A stretch of 64,000 bases of DNA from Cycas panzhihuaensis. Lineage: Eukaryota; Cycadophyta. The stretch spans positions 120,907,741 through 120,971,740 of the forward strand of contig CM041465.1 in assembly GCA_023213395.1 (NCBI GenBank), written 5' to 3'. Each line of letters opens with the position of its first letter. Position 1 is the stretch's first letter. Made by a program: the position numbers and the translations under genes. Positions 1 through 10,975 of the stretch are shown here, piece by piece. The notes beneath the pieces are model-generated. The model was not told the origin of the DNA and did not search any database. It was given only the letters and a program-made list of their open reading frames with translations.

Positions 1-1261
1 CCTAACCTACTTTCATTGTGCTTATTTTTATATTTTCAAGTTTATTAAAAATAGTTTCCATCATAATACAATTTAGCAAATAGAAATGTTATTAAATTTC
101 TCCTAGAAGTTTTATACATCAAAATCTTAGTTATTTGAGCACACTCAAGCATGTCATTTTCATATCAAAGGAAGGATAAAGCTTAAAGAGTCATGCTACA
201 ACAAGTCTAGGTACCTCTTCTCTATTTATCTGTTTCTTTTAAGCAAAAAGAAAATAAACAACAAAGAAAAGGAGGAAAATACATTAGATTCACTCTTACC
301 CTATTTTCCCTTCTTTTCATTCTAACAGAAAAAGGAAAAGAAAAAGGTTATTTTACTCTTGTTTTATTTTTCTTTTCCTTTTTTTCTTTAAACGAAAAAA
401 AGGAAAAGAAAAGTAATTTATCTCTTTCTTTTATATTTATCTTACTTTCCCTACTTGTAAGAGGATAAAAGACAAAAAGAAGAAAAAAGAAAAAACCAAA
501 ATCTTGAAAAGAGAAAGAAACATTTATTCATTTTCCTTGCACATTACAATGCATCATTTTCACCTCATCAAGAATTAGGAACATACAATGAAAACCTAAG
601 TGAAGGAGAGGATCGCATAGTTACAACTCCTCAAATTTATGGGGCTATATTATGCCTGCTAGTTAGGGTGGTTTATTATTTGTATTAAATAAAAAAACTA
701 TATAAATACATTAGGTGTATGATCCCCATTAGCTTTACATAGGTTAGTTTCCACCCTTATACCCATACTAGACATATACCCCTTAAATATATTGCCCTTG
801 TTAAGCCATCCTCTAGCTATGTGAAGGCATAATCAAGCCTTACACTTGTGCTAAAGCAATGTATGAGCACCTTGAGTGGGGCATCAGTTCATGCCACACC
901 CCTCTCAAGTACCTTCCCATACTTGAGGTCCTTTGTTATTAGGTTTTTTTTTGTGTTTTATCCCATTCCTGTATATTTAGATGTCACACCTTGAGTTGAC
1001 TTATATTAGGATATAGAGATTCTGCATTGCTAAATTATTCTCCTTACTAACTAATTCTCACACTCTCACATTTATTAGATTATTACTTTCTAATACAAGT
1101 TTTAATTATTGATCTATTTTTATGGCACTCTTCACTTGTACATATGAGAAATTGAATAAATCTTAGTCTTTATTTATATCTGCTTAAATGACTTGAGATC
1201 ACATTGATAGTGTTATATTAGTATAGGATTGTTTATACATTTATCACTCTTACATAATCTC
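1..1261. other. AT-rich sequence with no recognised gene
   Basis: I find no convincing coding frame, splice-bounded exon or RNA gene here. The stretch is AT-rich, with purine/pyrimidine runs around 240-500. It lies directly downstream (in minus-strand sense) of a retrotransposon gag-like segment, so it may be old retroelement sequence, but no domain or LTR end can be named. Confidence 0.5.
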
Positions 1262-1722
1262 TAAAAGATTAGTCTTAGACACTCATCTCTCTCTTTCTTA
1301 AGTTTTAAATTTTTTGAACAAGGTTTGAGAGTAGTTTACTAGAAGGAATTTCTTGTTGAGCTTCTTTACCATCTTACTCCAAGTTTGAATATTATCTTAT
1401 TTGCTTTTCACCCTCTTCTTATGCAAGGAATCCCACCATATCATTGCACAAAATTTTAATTTGGCACATATAAGTTTCATTTTATTCTCTTTTATTATTT
1501 TCTTCTATTCAAACAACTTCTTTATATTGTTTAACCAGTCAACCAACTCTTCAAAATTTAAACTACCTCCATACTCTAGGGCATTAAGCTTCACTCTACT
1601 ATTCTTTTCTTTTAAGCTCTCAACATTCTCTCCTTATAAAATGGTGGTTCTCATGGTCCCTCTTCCTCATGCTCCACACTAGCTTCAGGTTCTATTTTAA
1701 CATCACTATCATATCTTCTTAA
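1262..1722 (-). pseudogene. Second gag-derived segment of a Ty3/gypsy element, joined to RNase H
   Basis: This segment is clearly similar at the nucleotide level, in the same orientation, to 4030-4510, the gag part of the neighbouring gypsy element. Both contain the 'gtcttagacac.catctctct' stretch, the 'aaggtttgagagtagt' stretch and the 'atggtggttctcatgg' stretch in the same order. In a normal minus-strand gypsy element, integrase and the 3' LTR should follow RNase H at this place. Instead the RNase H sequence (ending near the residues LIPKEIILFTD) runs straight into gag sequence at about 1722. The junction points to deletion or illegitimate recombination between two copies. Many stops are present, so this is not a functional gag. 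Confidence 0.6.
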
Positions 1723-2700
1723 TGCTTTATCTGTAAATAAGATAATCTCCTTAGGTATAAGAAAGTGCTACTAGTGGCTTAATGTCTACACAATAACATA
1801 GAACTCTATACCATAGGTGCAATACTTCTTTCTCACCTCATTTAACTTTGAATTGTAATATATTACTGGCCTTCCTTCTTGACTTAACATGACCCTAATA
1901 ACTACATTTAAAGCATTGCAATTGACCTCAAATATCTTTCTAAAATCTAGTAGTGCCAACATAGGCACCTCTATAATCTTTTACTTCATCAACTTAAAGC
2001 TATGCTAAGTTGCCTTATTCTAAATAAACTCCTTTCCTTTAGTACAATCAATTAAGGGAGTAATGATGGCATTGAAATTTCTAATAAACTTCCTATAAAA
2101 TATGGCTAAACCATAGAAGTTCATTACCTTTATTATATTCTAAGGTGTACACCATTTAATAATGGCTCTAGTTTTCTCGTCGTCTATTTGTAGTCCATTT
2201 TGAGATATTACAAATCCCAAAAATACTAAACTACTTTTCATGAACTTGTATTTTTTTAAGTTCACATATAACTTCTCTACTCTTAACATATTTAACACCA
2301 TCCTTAGGTGTATTAAATACTCCTCTTTTATTTTATTATATGTCAAAATATCATCAAAATAAGTAACTATAAACTTACCAATATGTGGTTACAGAATGGT
2401 ATTCATTAATCTTATAAATGTACTTGGGGCATTTGATATCTTAAATAACATGGATAGCCATTCATGTAGCCCATCCCTCATTTTAAAGGTCGTCCTCTAC
2501 TCATTCCCTTCCTAAATCTAAATATGATAATATTCACTTCTTAAATAAATTTTAGTGAAATAGGATGTACTTATCAACATATCTAACATGTCATCCATTT
2601 GAAGAATTGGGAACCTATACTTGATTATGATTTTGTTGATTATCCTATAATCAACGCATATCCTCTAGGAACCATTTTTCTTTAGAGTTAAGAGTGAAAG
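1723..2700 (-). pseudogene. Reverse transcriptase/RNase H remnant of gypsy element G
   Basis: Two open pieces carry the homology. At 2346-2140 the RT thumb/connection region reads with the motif SLVFLGFVISQNGLQ followed by DDEKTRAI, which matches the family pattern seen at 30759-30448 in element F. At 1968-1786 the RNase H start includes FEVNCNAL, SQEGRPVIYYNSKLNEVR and YCTYGIEFYVIV; the catalytic-type Asp of 'FEVDCDAL' is Asn here. Frame changes and stops separate the pieces. RNase H stops short at about 1722, where the sequence switches to gag. Confidence 0.75.
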
Positions 2701-3179
2701 AGTTATATATGAGCTCATGCTTTCTTTCACCATCTCTTTCTTTATTAATTTATTAAGTTGTTATTTAATTCTTTATTCTCCATAGGGCTTAGTATATATA
2801 GAGCTTGATTTAGTAGTGCAGATCCTAGAATCATGTCAATCTGATATTGGATGTTTCTCTTCAGTGGTAAACCCTCTAATGATTCATTGTACATGATGTT
2901 ATTATTTTATTATAATAGTTTGATGACTTCTTGTGTTATTAATACTTAGTCCTCAATGTTTTCCACTTGATTTATCATTAAGGCATAATTAGTCCTTGTC
3001 TCTCTTACTTCTCTTAGAAATTTCTTTGGAGTCAACATAATTTCTATTTATCTTTCTTCCTTCACAACTAATAACACCATCTTTATACCACCCTTCCAAA
3101 AGGTATAAGTATTCTTTCTTCCATCATGATAAGCATTCCTATCATATTATTATAGCCTCCCTAATAATACATGGTAAGC

Positions 3180-3460
3180 AGTTATTAAGAGAACATCACA
3201 TCATACATCATCGTGATATGTACGCATAATGGTAAATTTCACTAAATATCTTTTATCTACCACCACCTTACTTCCTTTCCTCACCTAAGAAATTTTGTAA
3301 GGGGTAGCATGCCTTTCACAATACAATTCTAATTTTGCTATCATCTTAGTAAAAACTATATTTTCATAGCTTTCACTATAAATAACAATCTTATAAGTCT
3401 TGCCTTCAAAGGTACATCTCATCCATAGGATATTATTGCATAGTTATGATTCATTAGTTT
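3180..3460 (-). pseudogene. Aspartic protease remnant of gypsy element G
   Basis: Translated on the minus strand, this part aligns by eye with the protease of element F (31832-31536). Element F reads VIIDGGSCENMV, whereas here the corresponding residues are close to VIYSESYENIV, so the catalytic Asp-Gly is lost. A downstream 'HVLLGR' block is shared by both. Several stops interrupt it. Confidence 0.55.
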
Positions 3461-4029
3461 CTTTTTATTTACCTTCTTCTTGCACTAGATTTTATTTCAA
3501 AATAATCAAAGTTCTTCTTTATATTAGGTTCTCCCCAACATCTTCTACAACTTTTATAGGTTGTTCCTCAACTTAGACCAAGTTCACTTTTAGCTTCTCT
3601 CCTTGGTTTCTTGGTTAGACCAAGTTTTCTCTTAGCTTCTCTTATTGGTTTCTTGGTTGATTATAATAATATGGATGTTTATAGGCCTTATTACCCTTTG
3701 GTTTTAGAAACCCCTATACTCTTATCTATGTTGTATCACACTCTACCTTTCCACCTAATTAGGCAATTCCCCATGAGAGTAGTTAAAACTTTCTATACCT
3801 CTAAATGGGGTTGATGGTACCTTCCTTACCTTAAGTGATTTTTTAATAGGGTTTCTATTCTATTTCTCTTTTGCTTTTAAAGCAAATTAGTAAGCAGCTT
3901 CATCATTATTAATTTTAAACATTCTAAGGTCATCTCGAATGGAAAACTTCATGTCATTTATATACCTAGTAGTTATATGTTTTTTTGTTTCTTCATGCTC
4001 TACCCTAATGGATAACTTATAGAATTTAT

Positions 4030-4510
4030 CAGTGTAGTCTTAGACACCCATCTCTCTTTATCTTAAGTTTAAAATTTTTTTGATAAGGTTTGAGAGTAGT
4101 CCACTTAAAGGGATTTCTCTTTAAGCTTCTTTACCATCTTGCTTTAAGTTTAAATCTTATCCATTTTATTTCCTACCCTTTCCCTTTGTAAGTGATCATA
4201 TTATATCATTGCATGACATTTTAAATTGGCACATACAAGTTTCACTTTCTTCTCTTTTGTCATTTCTTTCTATTCAAAGATTTTTTTTATATTGTTTAAT
4301 CAGTCAACTAACTCTTTAAGCTTTAAGTTGCCTATATACTCTAGGATATCAAACTTCACTCCACTATTCGTTTTTTTTAAGCTCACAACATTCTCTCCTC
4401 ATAGGATGGTGGTTCTCATGGTTCTTTTATTTAGGCTCCACCTTAGCTTCTAGTTCTATTTTGACATCACTATTATGTCTTCTTAGATCTTGTTCATTCC
4501 TTAAGAGGAT
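4030..4510 (-). pseudogene. Gag remnant of gypsy element G
   Basis: This lies between the primer site and protease in minus-strand order, where gag is expected. It is similar to the gag of element F around 32450-32860 (matches to the 'atggtggttctcatgg' and 'ttaaactac.tcc.ta.tctag' stretches). No intact zinc knuckle is visible, and stops are present. The copy at 1262-1722 is a second version of the same segment. Confidence 0.55.
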
Positions 4511-4748
4511 CTCTTATTGCATTAACACCACCTTTACGAGCTCTTTAATGCTTCTATAAACCTCTTACACACTCATGTTCAATTATGCATCCCCCCTCTT
4601 TGGCCATCTTGTCTCTCAAGTTATTTACCACCTTCTTTCAAACACTTTTAATTTGCTTCTAATAATTCTCAAACATATTCCAAAAGAAAACATAAAATTT
4701 ATCAATAATTTATTGTAAACTTCTTTTTCCTCTCCTCCCATAATTAAA

Positions 4749-4764
4749 CCACACTCTGATACCA
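4749..4764 (-). other. tRNA primer-binding site of gypsy element G
   Basis: The reverse complement reads TGGTATCAGAGTGTGG. Its first twelve bases match the 3' end complement of plant initiator tRNA-Met (TGGTATCAGAGC) at 11 of 12 positions. It sits two bases from a sequence that starts TGATGGGG on the + strand (ending ..CATCA on the minus strand), as expected for an LTR end. Confidence 0.75.
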
Positions 4765-4766
4765 TA

Positions 4767-5750
4767 TGATGGGGTGGCGATTCCTTCAGTAACATATGGA
4801 TGTAATAAGAATAAAGTATCTTAAGTGAAACAGACCAAAAATAGCCTAAAATTACCTTTTTTTTATAAATTGTTATTTTTTATTCCAAAACCAATAAAAA
4901 GTTAAAACCTGAGCCTTTTATAGTGCATAAGTATACAAATTCGAGGCCTTTGACTATGTAAAAATTTTAACTACCATCCTCTAAAATTAAAAAACTAACT
5001 TAGAGTGAAAAAACCCCAAATCTAAAACTTTTTATTTTTAATAAGTTCTTAAAAGTTCTCCAAATCACACAAAAACTTACCTATGGTTAGTAAAACATTT
5101 CACAAAAACATAAGCAATGTAAAACTAGCCTCCTAACTAAGAACAATAATACTTATAAAGTATTTAAAAAGTAAGAAATAAATGTAAAATTTAGTTTTCA
5201 ACTACCAGGTGACCTTGGATGGACTTAAAATTTTAAAAACAATGTGCACCTTTCAAAGAAATTTGATTTTAAAATAAAATACGAAAGAGAGAAAAAATAG
5301 ATACTCATATCAAAATTTATGACCCTAGTAAGTTGACCCTTCAAATTTAGAATTTGTAATTACCCTCGTATCAATTATAGGTAGGCAACACCTGTACAAG
5401 CTTAAACATGTCTTTATAATGTAGTCTTCAAATGAGGGTATGAGCTTCAACTCTTTATAAACGATGCACCAATAATAGATAGAACAATATATACTTATAA
5501 TAAAGTAACAACATCAACATCAATGGCAAGTTGAAGGTGCAACAACACTTCATAGTTATGACAAGCATGTTATGCACCTATAACTATTAAGCTCAAATAC
5601 ACAACACCAAAGCTCTAATAGTAATATGGTAAACCTAATAGTAATAGTAGATAAATTATTTAATAAATAACTAAATTAAATTGTCAAATAGTAAAAAAAT
5701 CATACTATAGAAGTTGGCATGAAGGTTGGATGCCGAAGTGCCAACAGAAT
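4767..5750 (-). repeat. Probable 5' LTR of gypsy element G, outer edge uncertain
   Basis: The inner edge at 4767 is fixed by the primer-binding site. The matching 3' LTR is not in the window because the element is rearranged, so the outer edge near 5750 is only a guess. The sequence is AT-rich with no coding potential. Confidence 0.35.
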
Positions 5751-6553
5751 TACTCCATGGTCAATAAAATTAATAATGATGATAATGAATGAACGTTACC
5801 CACTTATTTATAACCATAGGATGGACATGTTTTATCTCTCTCTTTAAGATATTGACTTCCTATTCTCTCTATAAAAATTGGCTTCTATTTAATAATTTAT
5901 TTTGCAATGTCTTTAGTAGCAACCTTATTTATGTTAATAATAGTAAAAGAGCTTCTTATTTTGCACTATAAGCAAACACACAAGATTGCTTTTTAAAACA
6001 TATATCAATATAAGTATGTATACTATTGAAATTATATCCTTAGGAAATATATTTTCAATTGTGTAGTGGTAAAGCTAATGTAATTGCATGGTAATACTCT
6101 CAATTTGGGGATTTGTTAAGGAGTAAGATGTTCTAAAAAGAGTAGTTGCTTTAGTGAGAAAATTTTAATTATTTTCCCTTATCCAAGAATAATTAATACT
6201 AAAGTATAAGACAACGATCAATATAGTCACCATTAGATAAATATTAAAGTGCTTCCTAAAAAGACTTCATCCAAGTACACCTAGGTGATCATTAGAAAGT
6301 AGGCCAAATTAATATATACAATAACTATCATTAATATTAAAGTGGCCAATATAAAGTTCTTGATCTAAATATAAATGAACACTAAGAGAAACATGACCTA
6401 AGTGTACACTAGGAAGTCACTATATAATAGGTTTGCCTTTAAGGTTTTCTTTTTAAACAAGTTTCATAAAACAGAGTATAAACGAATATGGCTAGTAAAA
6501 GGTCTAAGCCATCACCATGAAGTCAATATCTACAAGAAGACACCTTAGACTAG
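5751..6553. other. Non-coding sequence, nothing recognised
   Basis: AT-rich sequence without an open frame of note, splice-bounded exon or LTR end. I see no supportable feature. Confidence 0.4.
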
Positions 6554-6727
6554 AAAAATATTATATGTCTACATATCTATCCAAAGTATTTAGCTTGATA
6601 AACCTTAATAGTGGTGTTGTGACATGTAGATATGCTAAACAAAAATATTATATGTCTACATATCTATCCAAAGTATTTAGCTTGATAAACCTTAACAATG
6701 GTGTTCTGACATGTAGATATGCTAAAC
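6554..6727. repeat. Tandem duplication of an 87-bp unit
   Basis: The unit beginning AAAAATATTATATGTCTACA occurs at 6554 and again at 6641 with only a few differences. The period of 87 is a multiple of three, which keeps a frame open across both copies and creates an apparent 80-codon ORF with an internal repeat. No protein family is recognised, so I treat it as a repeat and not a gene. Confidence 0.85.
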
Positions 6728-7129
6728 ACAACCTTGCTTCTTTCATCTGGAGATTATAACCCATTGTTTGCATGTGATTAGACTGTGGGGAATAAAGTCA
6801 ACACTCCAACCAAGCATTCTTAAAAAACATGTTGGGGTTTTTAGAAGGAATAGAGCCATGCATAATGCATGTTTTGTGAATTATTTGATTGTGATTCTTT
6901 GCATTTAAGTATTTCATTATAGTTAGGATTTAACATGCACAAGTTAGTTTGTTAGTAGACACCAATGGATATAATGACATCCAAGGGCAAATGTTATCAA
7001 TTTTTGACAATTATAGTAAATCCAATTGGTCTATGCATTTGATGCATATTCATTTAGCATTCTTGGAACTCTAGAATTATGCCTCTTTACCATTGACGTG
7101 GCATTTGTAATGGACACATTGAGTCCAAG
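6728..7129. other. Non-coding sequence, nothing recognised
   Basis: No coding frame, repeat or RNA gene can be supported here. Confidence 0.4.
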
Positions 7130-9480
7130 AATTTTAGTATTCCTTCCAAAGTGGTTGAGATGTGTTGCAACGCTTCGAGTATAGCGGTGAATGCAAATGC
7201 GCAAGGAAACGCCACGTAATTAGTATCATCCAACTTAAGGCGTTGTTGCTATCAAAAATATTGACGGGTAGGGAACGGCATGTACGGTCATAAGTGATGA
7301 CTCATTTTTCATAATAATTAATGAAAATGGCTTACACGCTACGATCGGTGATAAACTTTTCGAACTTTGAGCAATAGAGAACTACTCGTTTAGGGTGCGG
7401 TGTCTTTATCACTATGCACCGGCCTTTGCCCCAATAGGTAGTCACGCATCGACAATTTTTAAAGTGTGGTGTATTTATATCTAACAGTCATTCAGAAAAA
7501 TTTCGAATTCAATCTCTTGCAATTTTGAATTGGAAAAATTCTATTAAAGTGATTGCGTTTCTTGATTTTGTTAACGATTCTCCTTCGTCCGTTCGTACAT
7601 TCAGACGTTTAGCGTTCGTTGTTCAAATACAATCCTCAGTAATTGCATTACAGCGGTACAAGAAGGCGGAGCTGCCAACTCGATCTTGGCCTGTCGTGTA
7701 TCAATCTTCAATTCCCAGGTGTTTTTTCCCATTCTCTTTTAATAACTTCAATGCTTCCAACTTTAATGAAACGTTGTGCCCGGTGGCATGTATGAACCGC
7801 TTTAAAAATATTTGTATTTAATTTACTTCGATATGTATAGAATGATGTCAGTATCGGTGGCTCGTCAGCCACTTTAGGTACCAATAATTTTGAATAAATG
7901 ATTAGCCAGTCCTTGCAAGCCGTTGCTGTCGTGGACAGTACAGTCGTTACGCAATCACAAATTCTCACTCTGTCGGAGGTTGCGTGGACAATTTTTTAAG
8001 CTTTTATATTTAATTAATATATTCCAATTTTGTATAGAGATAGCATAGCCCGCCATTTTTATAGTACTGTGCACGGTGCCCCCTCAAACCACTCCTGGGC
8101 CCGACTCCATACATCATTCCAATATCTGTTTTGAGCCATCGCCGTTGTCCTATGCGCTGGTCTCTACCCACTATCCAGCCATGGAAAGTCCCTACGAATG
8201 AAACGTCAATGAATTTATGTGCTTCAAAGGACACCTAGACAAATCATCATCATAAGAGAGCTTCATCGAACCGCTTTGCTTATGCGTTGTCGTTCGTCTC
8301 AAATGCCTGGACTACATCATAGAGCTACTAAACGATAAAACGTTTACTAAAATATTATTAATTACAGATATTGCATATCCAAGTGCCAGCAAATTCTTGG
8401 GTTACACTCGCACTAGTATTTTTTTGCCGCCTCCTGTTATTTTTTAAAATTACGGATTGGTGGATGATGATCAGTCACTTGTTTAAAGCAATCACAGGTA
8501 AAATGCTTTTGAAGCCTTGTAGATCTTCCTCCTCCTATTTAATAGCGAATGGGCAAGAAGGAAAGAAATTTCGCTTAATCACGATGCCACCGGGAACCTT
8601 TTTCTCACTTAGGGGGATCCCGTTTGCATTTATGACCACTTTTAGGACCGCTTGAGAAAACCCTCTTCCTGTCGTTATGTGAACTTCGGCACCTGTAATC
8701 GTCGTGTTTGTACGGCGCCATCGAACCGAATTCTTTAACGAAAACTGTCCAAGCAACCTGGATGTAAAATATACTGATATGCGCCCCATTGTAGCAATTT
8801 GAAGAAAAAGGGCTGCGTTTTTCTGATATAGAAATGCAGGAGTAACCCACGTTATCATGGTTATCTCCCTTAGTGCGTTGAGATTGGTTGCGTTCAAAAC
8901 ATTAATTCAAAAGCAAGCACCCTGGACATGGGCAAAGCCGATGCGAATTAGAACCACACCACATATTTTTCTCCGTTATGCATCATTTTAATAAGGTCAT
9001 AAAGAAAAACCAAAAATTTGGGTACCGCTTGTTCGGGAATCTTCTGGTATAAACAATTCTGTTCATTGCGAAGTATTCCTTGAATTTACTGGTTGGCTTG
9101 AATGCAAAGCAGACGGTGCCATCCGACTTGCCGTACATACTTCAGCTATGGTTTAATGCTAGAAGTCCAAAGCTGGATGCTTTTGTCAAAATTTTGTTGG
9201 ATTTGGAGATTGAATAAGCAACCGTGTGAAGATTTATTGGGTCCAGAAATTCCAAAAAGCATGTGTTGTGAATTGTTTAACGAAGGCTGATCAAATTTTC
9301 CTCAAGTAGTTTGTGTTAAAATAATTAGAATTTGTTCAATTTAGCATTGGAAAAGAGATGTTAGATATAGCTGTTCGTAAACATTTATCGAATTTAGAGT
9401 TGAATATTGATTTTCCACGGTTAGTTCATATTTACCCTACTTGTAACACTTTTGCTTGGCACCTTTTCAATTTTTTAAAG
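7130..9480. other. CpG-richer, apparently low-copy island; possible unrecognised gene remnant or promoter
   Basis: Compared with both flanks this stretch has visibly more CG dinucleotides and mixed-composition sequence, unlike the CpG-poor repeats around it. A TATA-like string (tatttatatc) lies at about 7473, and an ACGT-core motif (CCACGTAA) at about 7214. Short frames exist on both strands, up to about 120 codons, but none shows a known domain. One splice-bounded open segment at 8368-8497 is listed separately. This may be a single-copy 5' region of a gene, a decayed pseudogene, or unmethylated spacer. Confidence 0.35.
8368..8497 (+). other. Candidate exon (speculative), hydrophobic
   Basis: The 130-bp segment is bounded by an acceptor-like ATTACAG and a donor-like CACAG|GTAAAA, and is open in one frame for all 43 codons. 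The translated piece contains WVTLALVFFCRLLLFF, a membrane-segment-like stretch. I do not recognise the protein, and no adjoining exons can be tied to it. A chance open segment is quite possible at this length. Confidence 0.2.
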
Positions 9481-9772
9481 TGATGGTCCTATGCGAGGGG
9501 GGTGTTCCACCGAAAATTTTTAAAAGCTCCTGAGAATTTTCAGGAATCTAAAGAGGATGATGCGGTCCCATGTTAATTAGACATTTTTGACTCCTAAAGT
9601 TGAGTTTTATCAATTGTTGATTAAAAAAATTGCCACTAAAAAAGGTAGTCAATCATAAGTAACAATGTGGGTTGGATTTTTGCCTAAACAATAGACGCTT
9701 ATTCTAGCCTCTTATTTTTCCTATAGCTCAAAAAAATAATTGACAAGCAACTCATTCCACTATTCATAGAAA

Positions 9773-9834
9773 AGATTCTATTTTTTCTTGTGAGTTGATT
9801 AATAGATTCTATTTTTTCTTATGAGTTGATTTTT
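9773..9834. repeat. Tandem duplication of a 31-bp unit
   Basis: A unit starting AGATTCTATTTTTTCTT is present twice in a row, at 9773 and 9804, with one or two mismatches. Confidence 0.8.
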
Positions 9835-9964
9835 GTAGCGGTAGGCATGGGACCTTACAGTAATCCGTGTAAAGTTCTTCTTGAATTTTTTGTACCATTT
9901 AACTATTTTATAAATCAATCTTTTAAATAATTTTTTAGATATTTGTTTTAATATTGTGCAAAAT

Positions 9965-10975
9965 TATTTTACACCCTTTTAATCACTCATAGTAATATTT
10001 TTGTTATATTTAAATACATTACTCTTCGGTGTTAACAAATATTTAGAAGGGTTGATTATTGATAAATTATATGATTAAAGGAACCATGCTTCTTTTGTGT
10101 TGCACATTATTAATTATTACTCGTTATTTCTACACCTTATTAATATTAATATTTTTTTTTAATATTTCATAATCTACTTCATAAGCCTTTACATCCACAT
10201 GATATGCAAATTTTCCTTTAACTTCTCTTTTTACATAAGTTAGTGGGGTGTACATTGAAGAGAAAGATTTATCAAGGTCTTTTAATTTTCTTCTACCTCG
10301 TTATCAGTTACATTATAAATTAAGTTTAAAATACTTTATTTTGGTACTTTTAAAACAATGATTCCTTAGGAATGACAATTTTCTACACCCTATTCACCAC
10401 TAATAGTGATATTTTTGGGCTATTTTAATATATTAATATTAACTTTTTTTTCCCAATCTTTCATAATATACTTCATAGCCTTTTGCATCCACATGGTATC
10501 TAAAAGTTCCTCTAACTTCTCTTTCTACATAAGTTACCTAGGTATACATTGAAGAGAGATTTATTAGGGTCTTATAATTTTCTTCTACCTCATTATAAGT
10601 TACATTATAAATTAAGTTTAAAATAATTTATTTTGGTATTTTAAAATATTTACTCCTTAAAAATGACAATTTTCTACACCCTACTAATCACTCATATTGA
10701 CATTTTTGGGTTATTTCACTATATTAATATTAATATTTTTTTTTTCAATTTTTCATAATGTACTTCATAGGCTTTTGCATCCACATGATACGTAAAATTT
10801 CCCCCAACTTCTCTTTTTACACAAGTTAGTCAATAGTAGATTGGAGAGAGAGATTTATTAGGGTCTTCTAATTTTCTTCTACCTCATTATGAATTACATT
10901 ATAAATTAAGTTAATCAATTTATTTTGGTACTTTTGAAATATTGACTCCTTAGGAATGATAATTTTTTTTCCTTA
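9965..10975. repeat. Degenerate tandem array, about 291-bp unit, roughly three copies
   Basis: Marker strings recur at near-constant spacing. TTTTCTTCTACCTC lies at about 10287, 10578 and 10872. 'TACTTCATAGnCnTTTGCATCCACATG' (with variants) lies once in each unit. 'TCTACACCCTA' lies at about 10384 and 10674, with a truncated relative at about 9970. Copies differ by substitutions and small indels, so the array is old. No coding potential is seen. Confidence 0.8.

Larger units (their letters stand above)
1262..4766 (-). mobile_element. Degraded, rearranged Ty3/gypsy LTR retrotransposon (element G)
   Basis: Read on the minus strand, the order is tRNA-primer site (4749-4764), gag (about 4510-4030), protease (about 3460-3180), reverse transcriptase and RNase H (about 2700-1723), then a second gag-like block (1722-1262) in place of integrase. 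The pieces resemble element F at 27884-33671 in residue content and order, so the two belong to one broad gypsy family. Stops and frameshifts are frequent throughout. The element is old and defective. Confidence 0.75.

Noticed and set aside
8535-8897. A 120-codon minus-strand ORF
   Set aside because: No domain or motif is recognisable, there is no supporting splice or codon pattern, and overlapping frames on both strands are similarly open.
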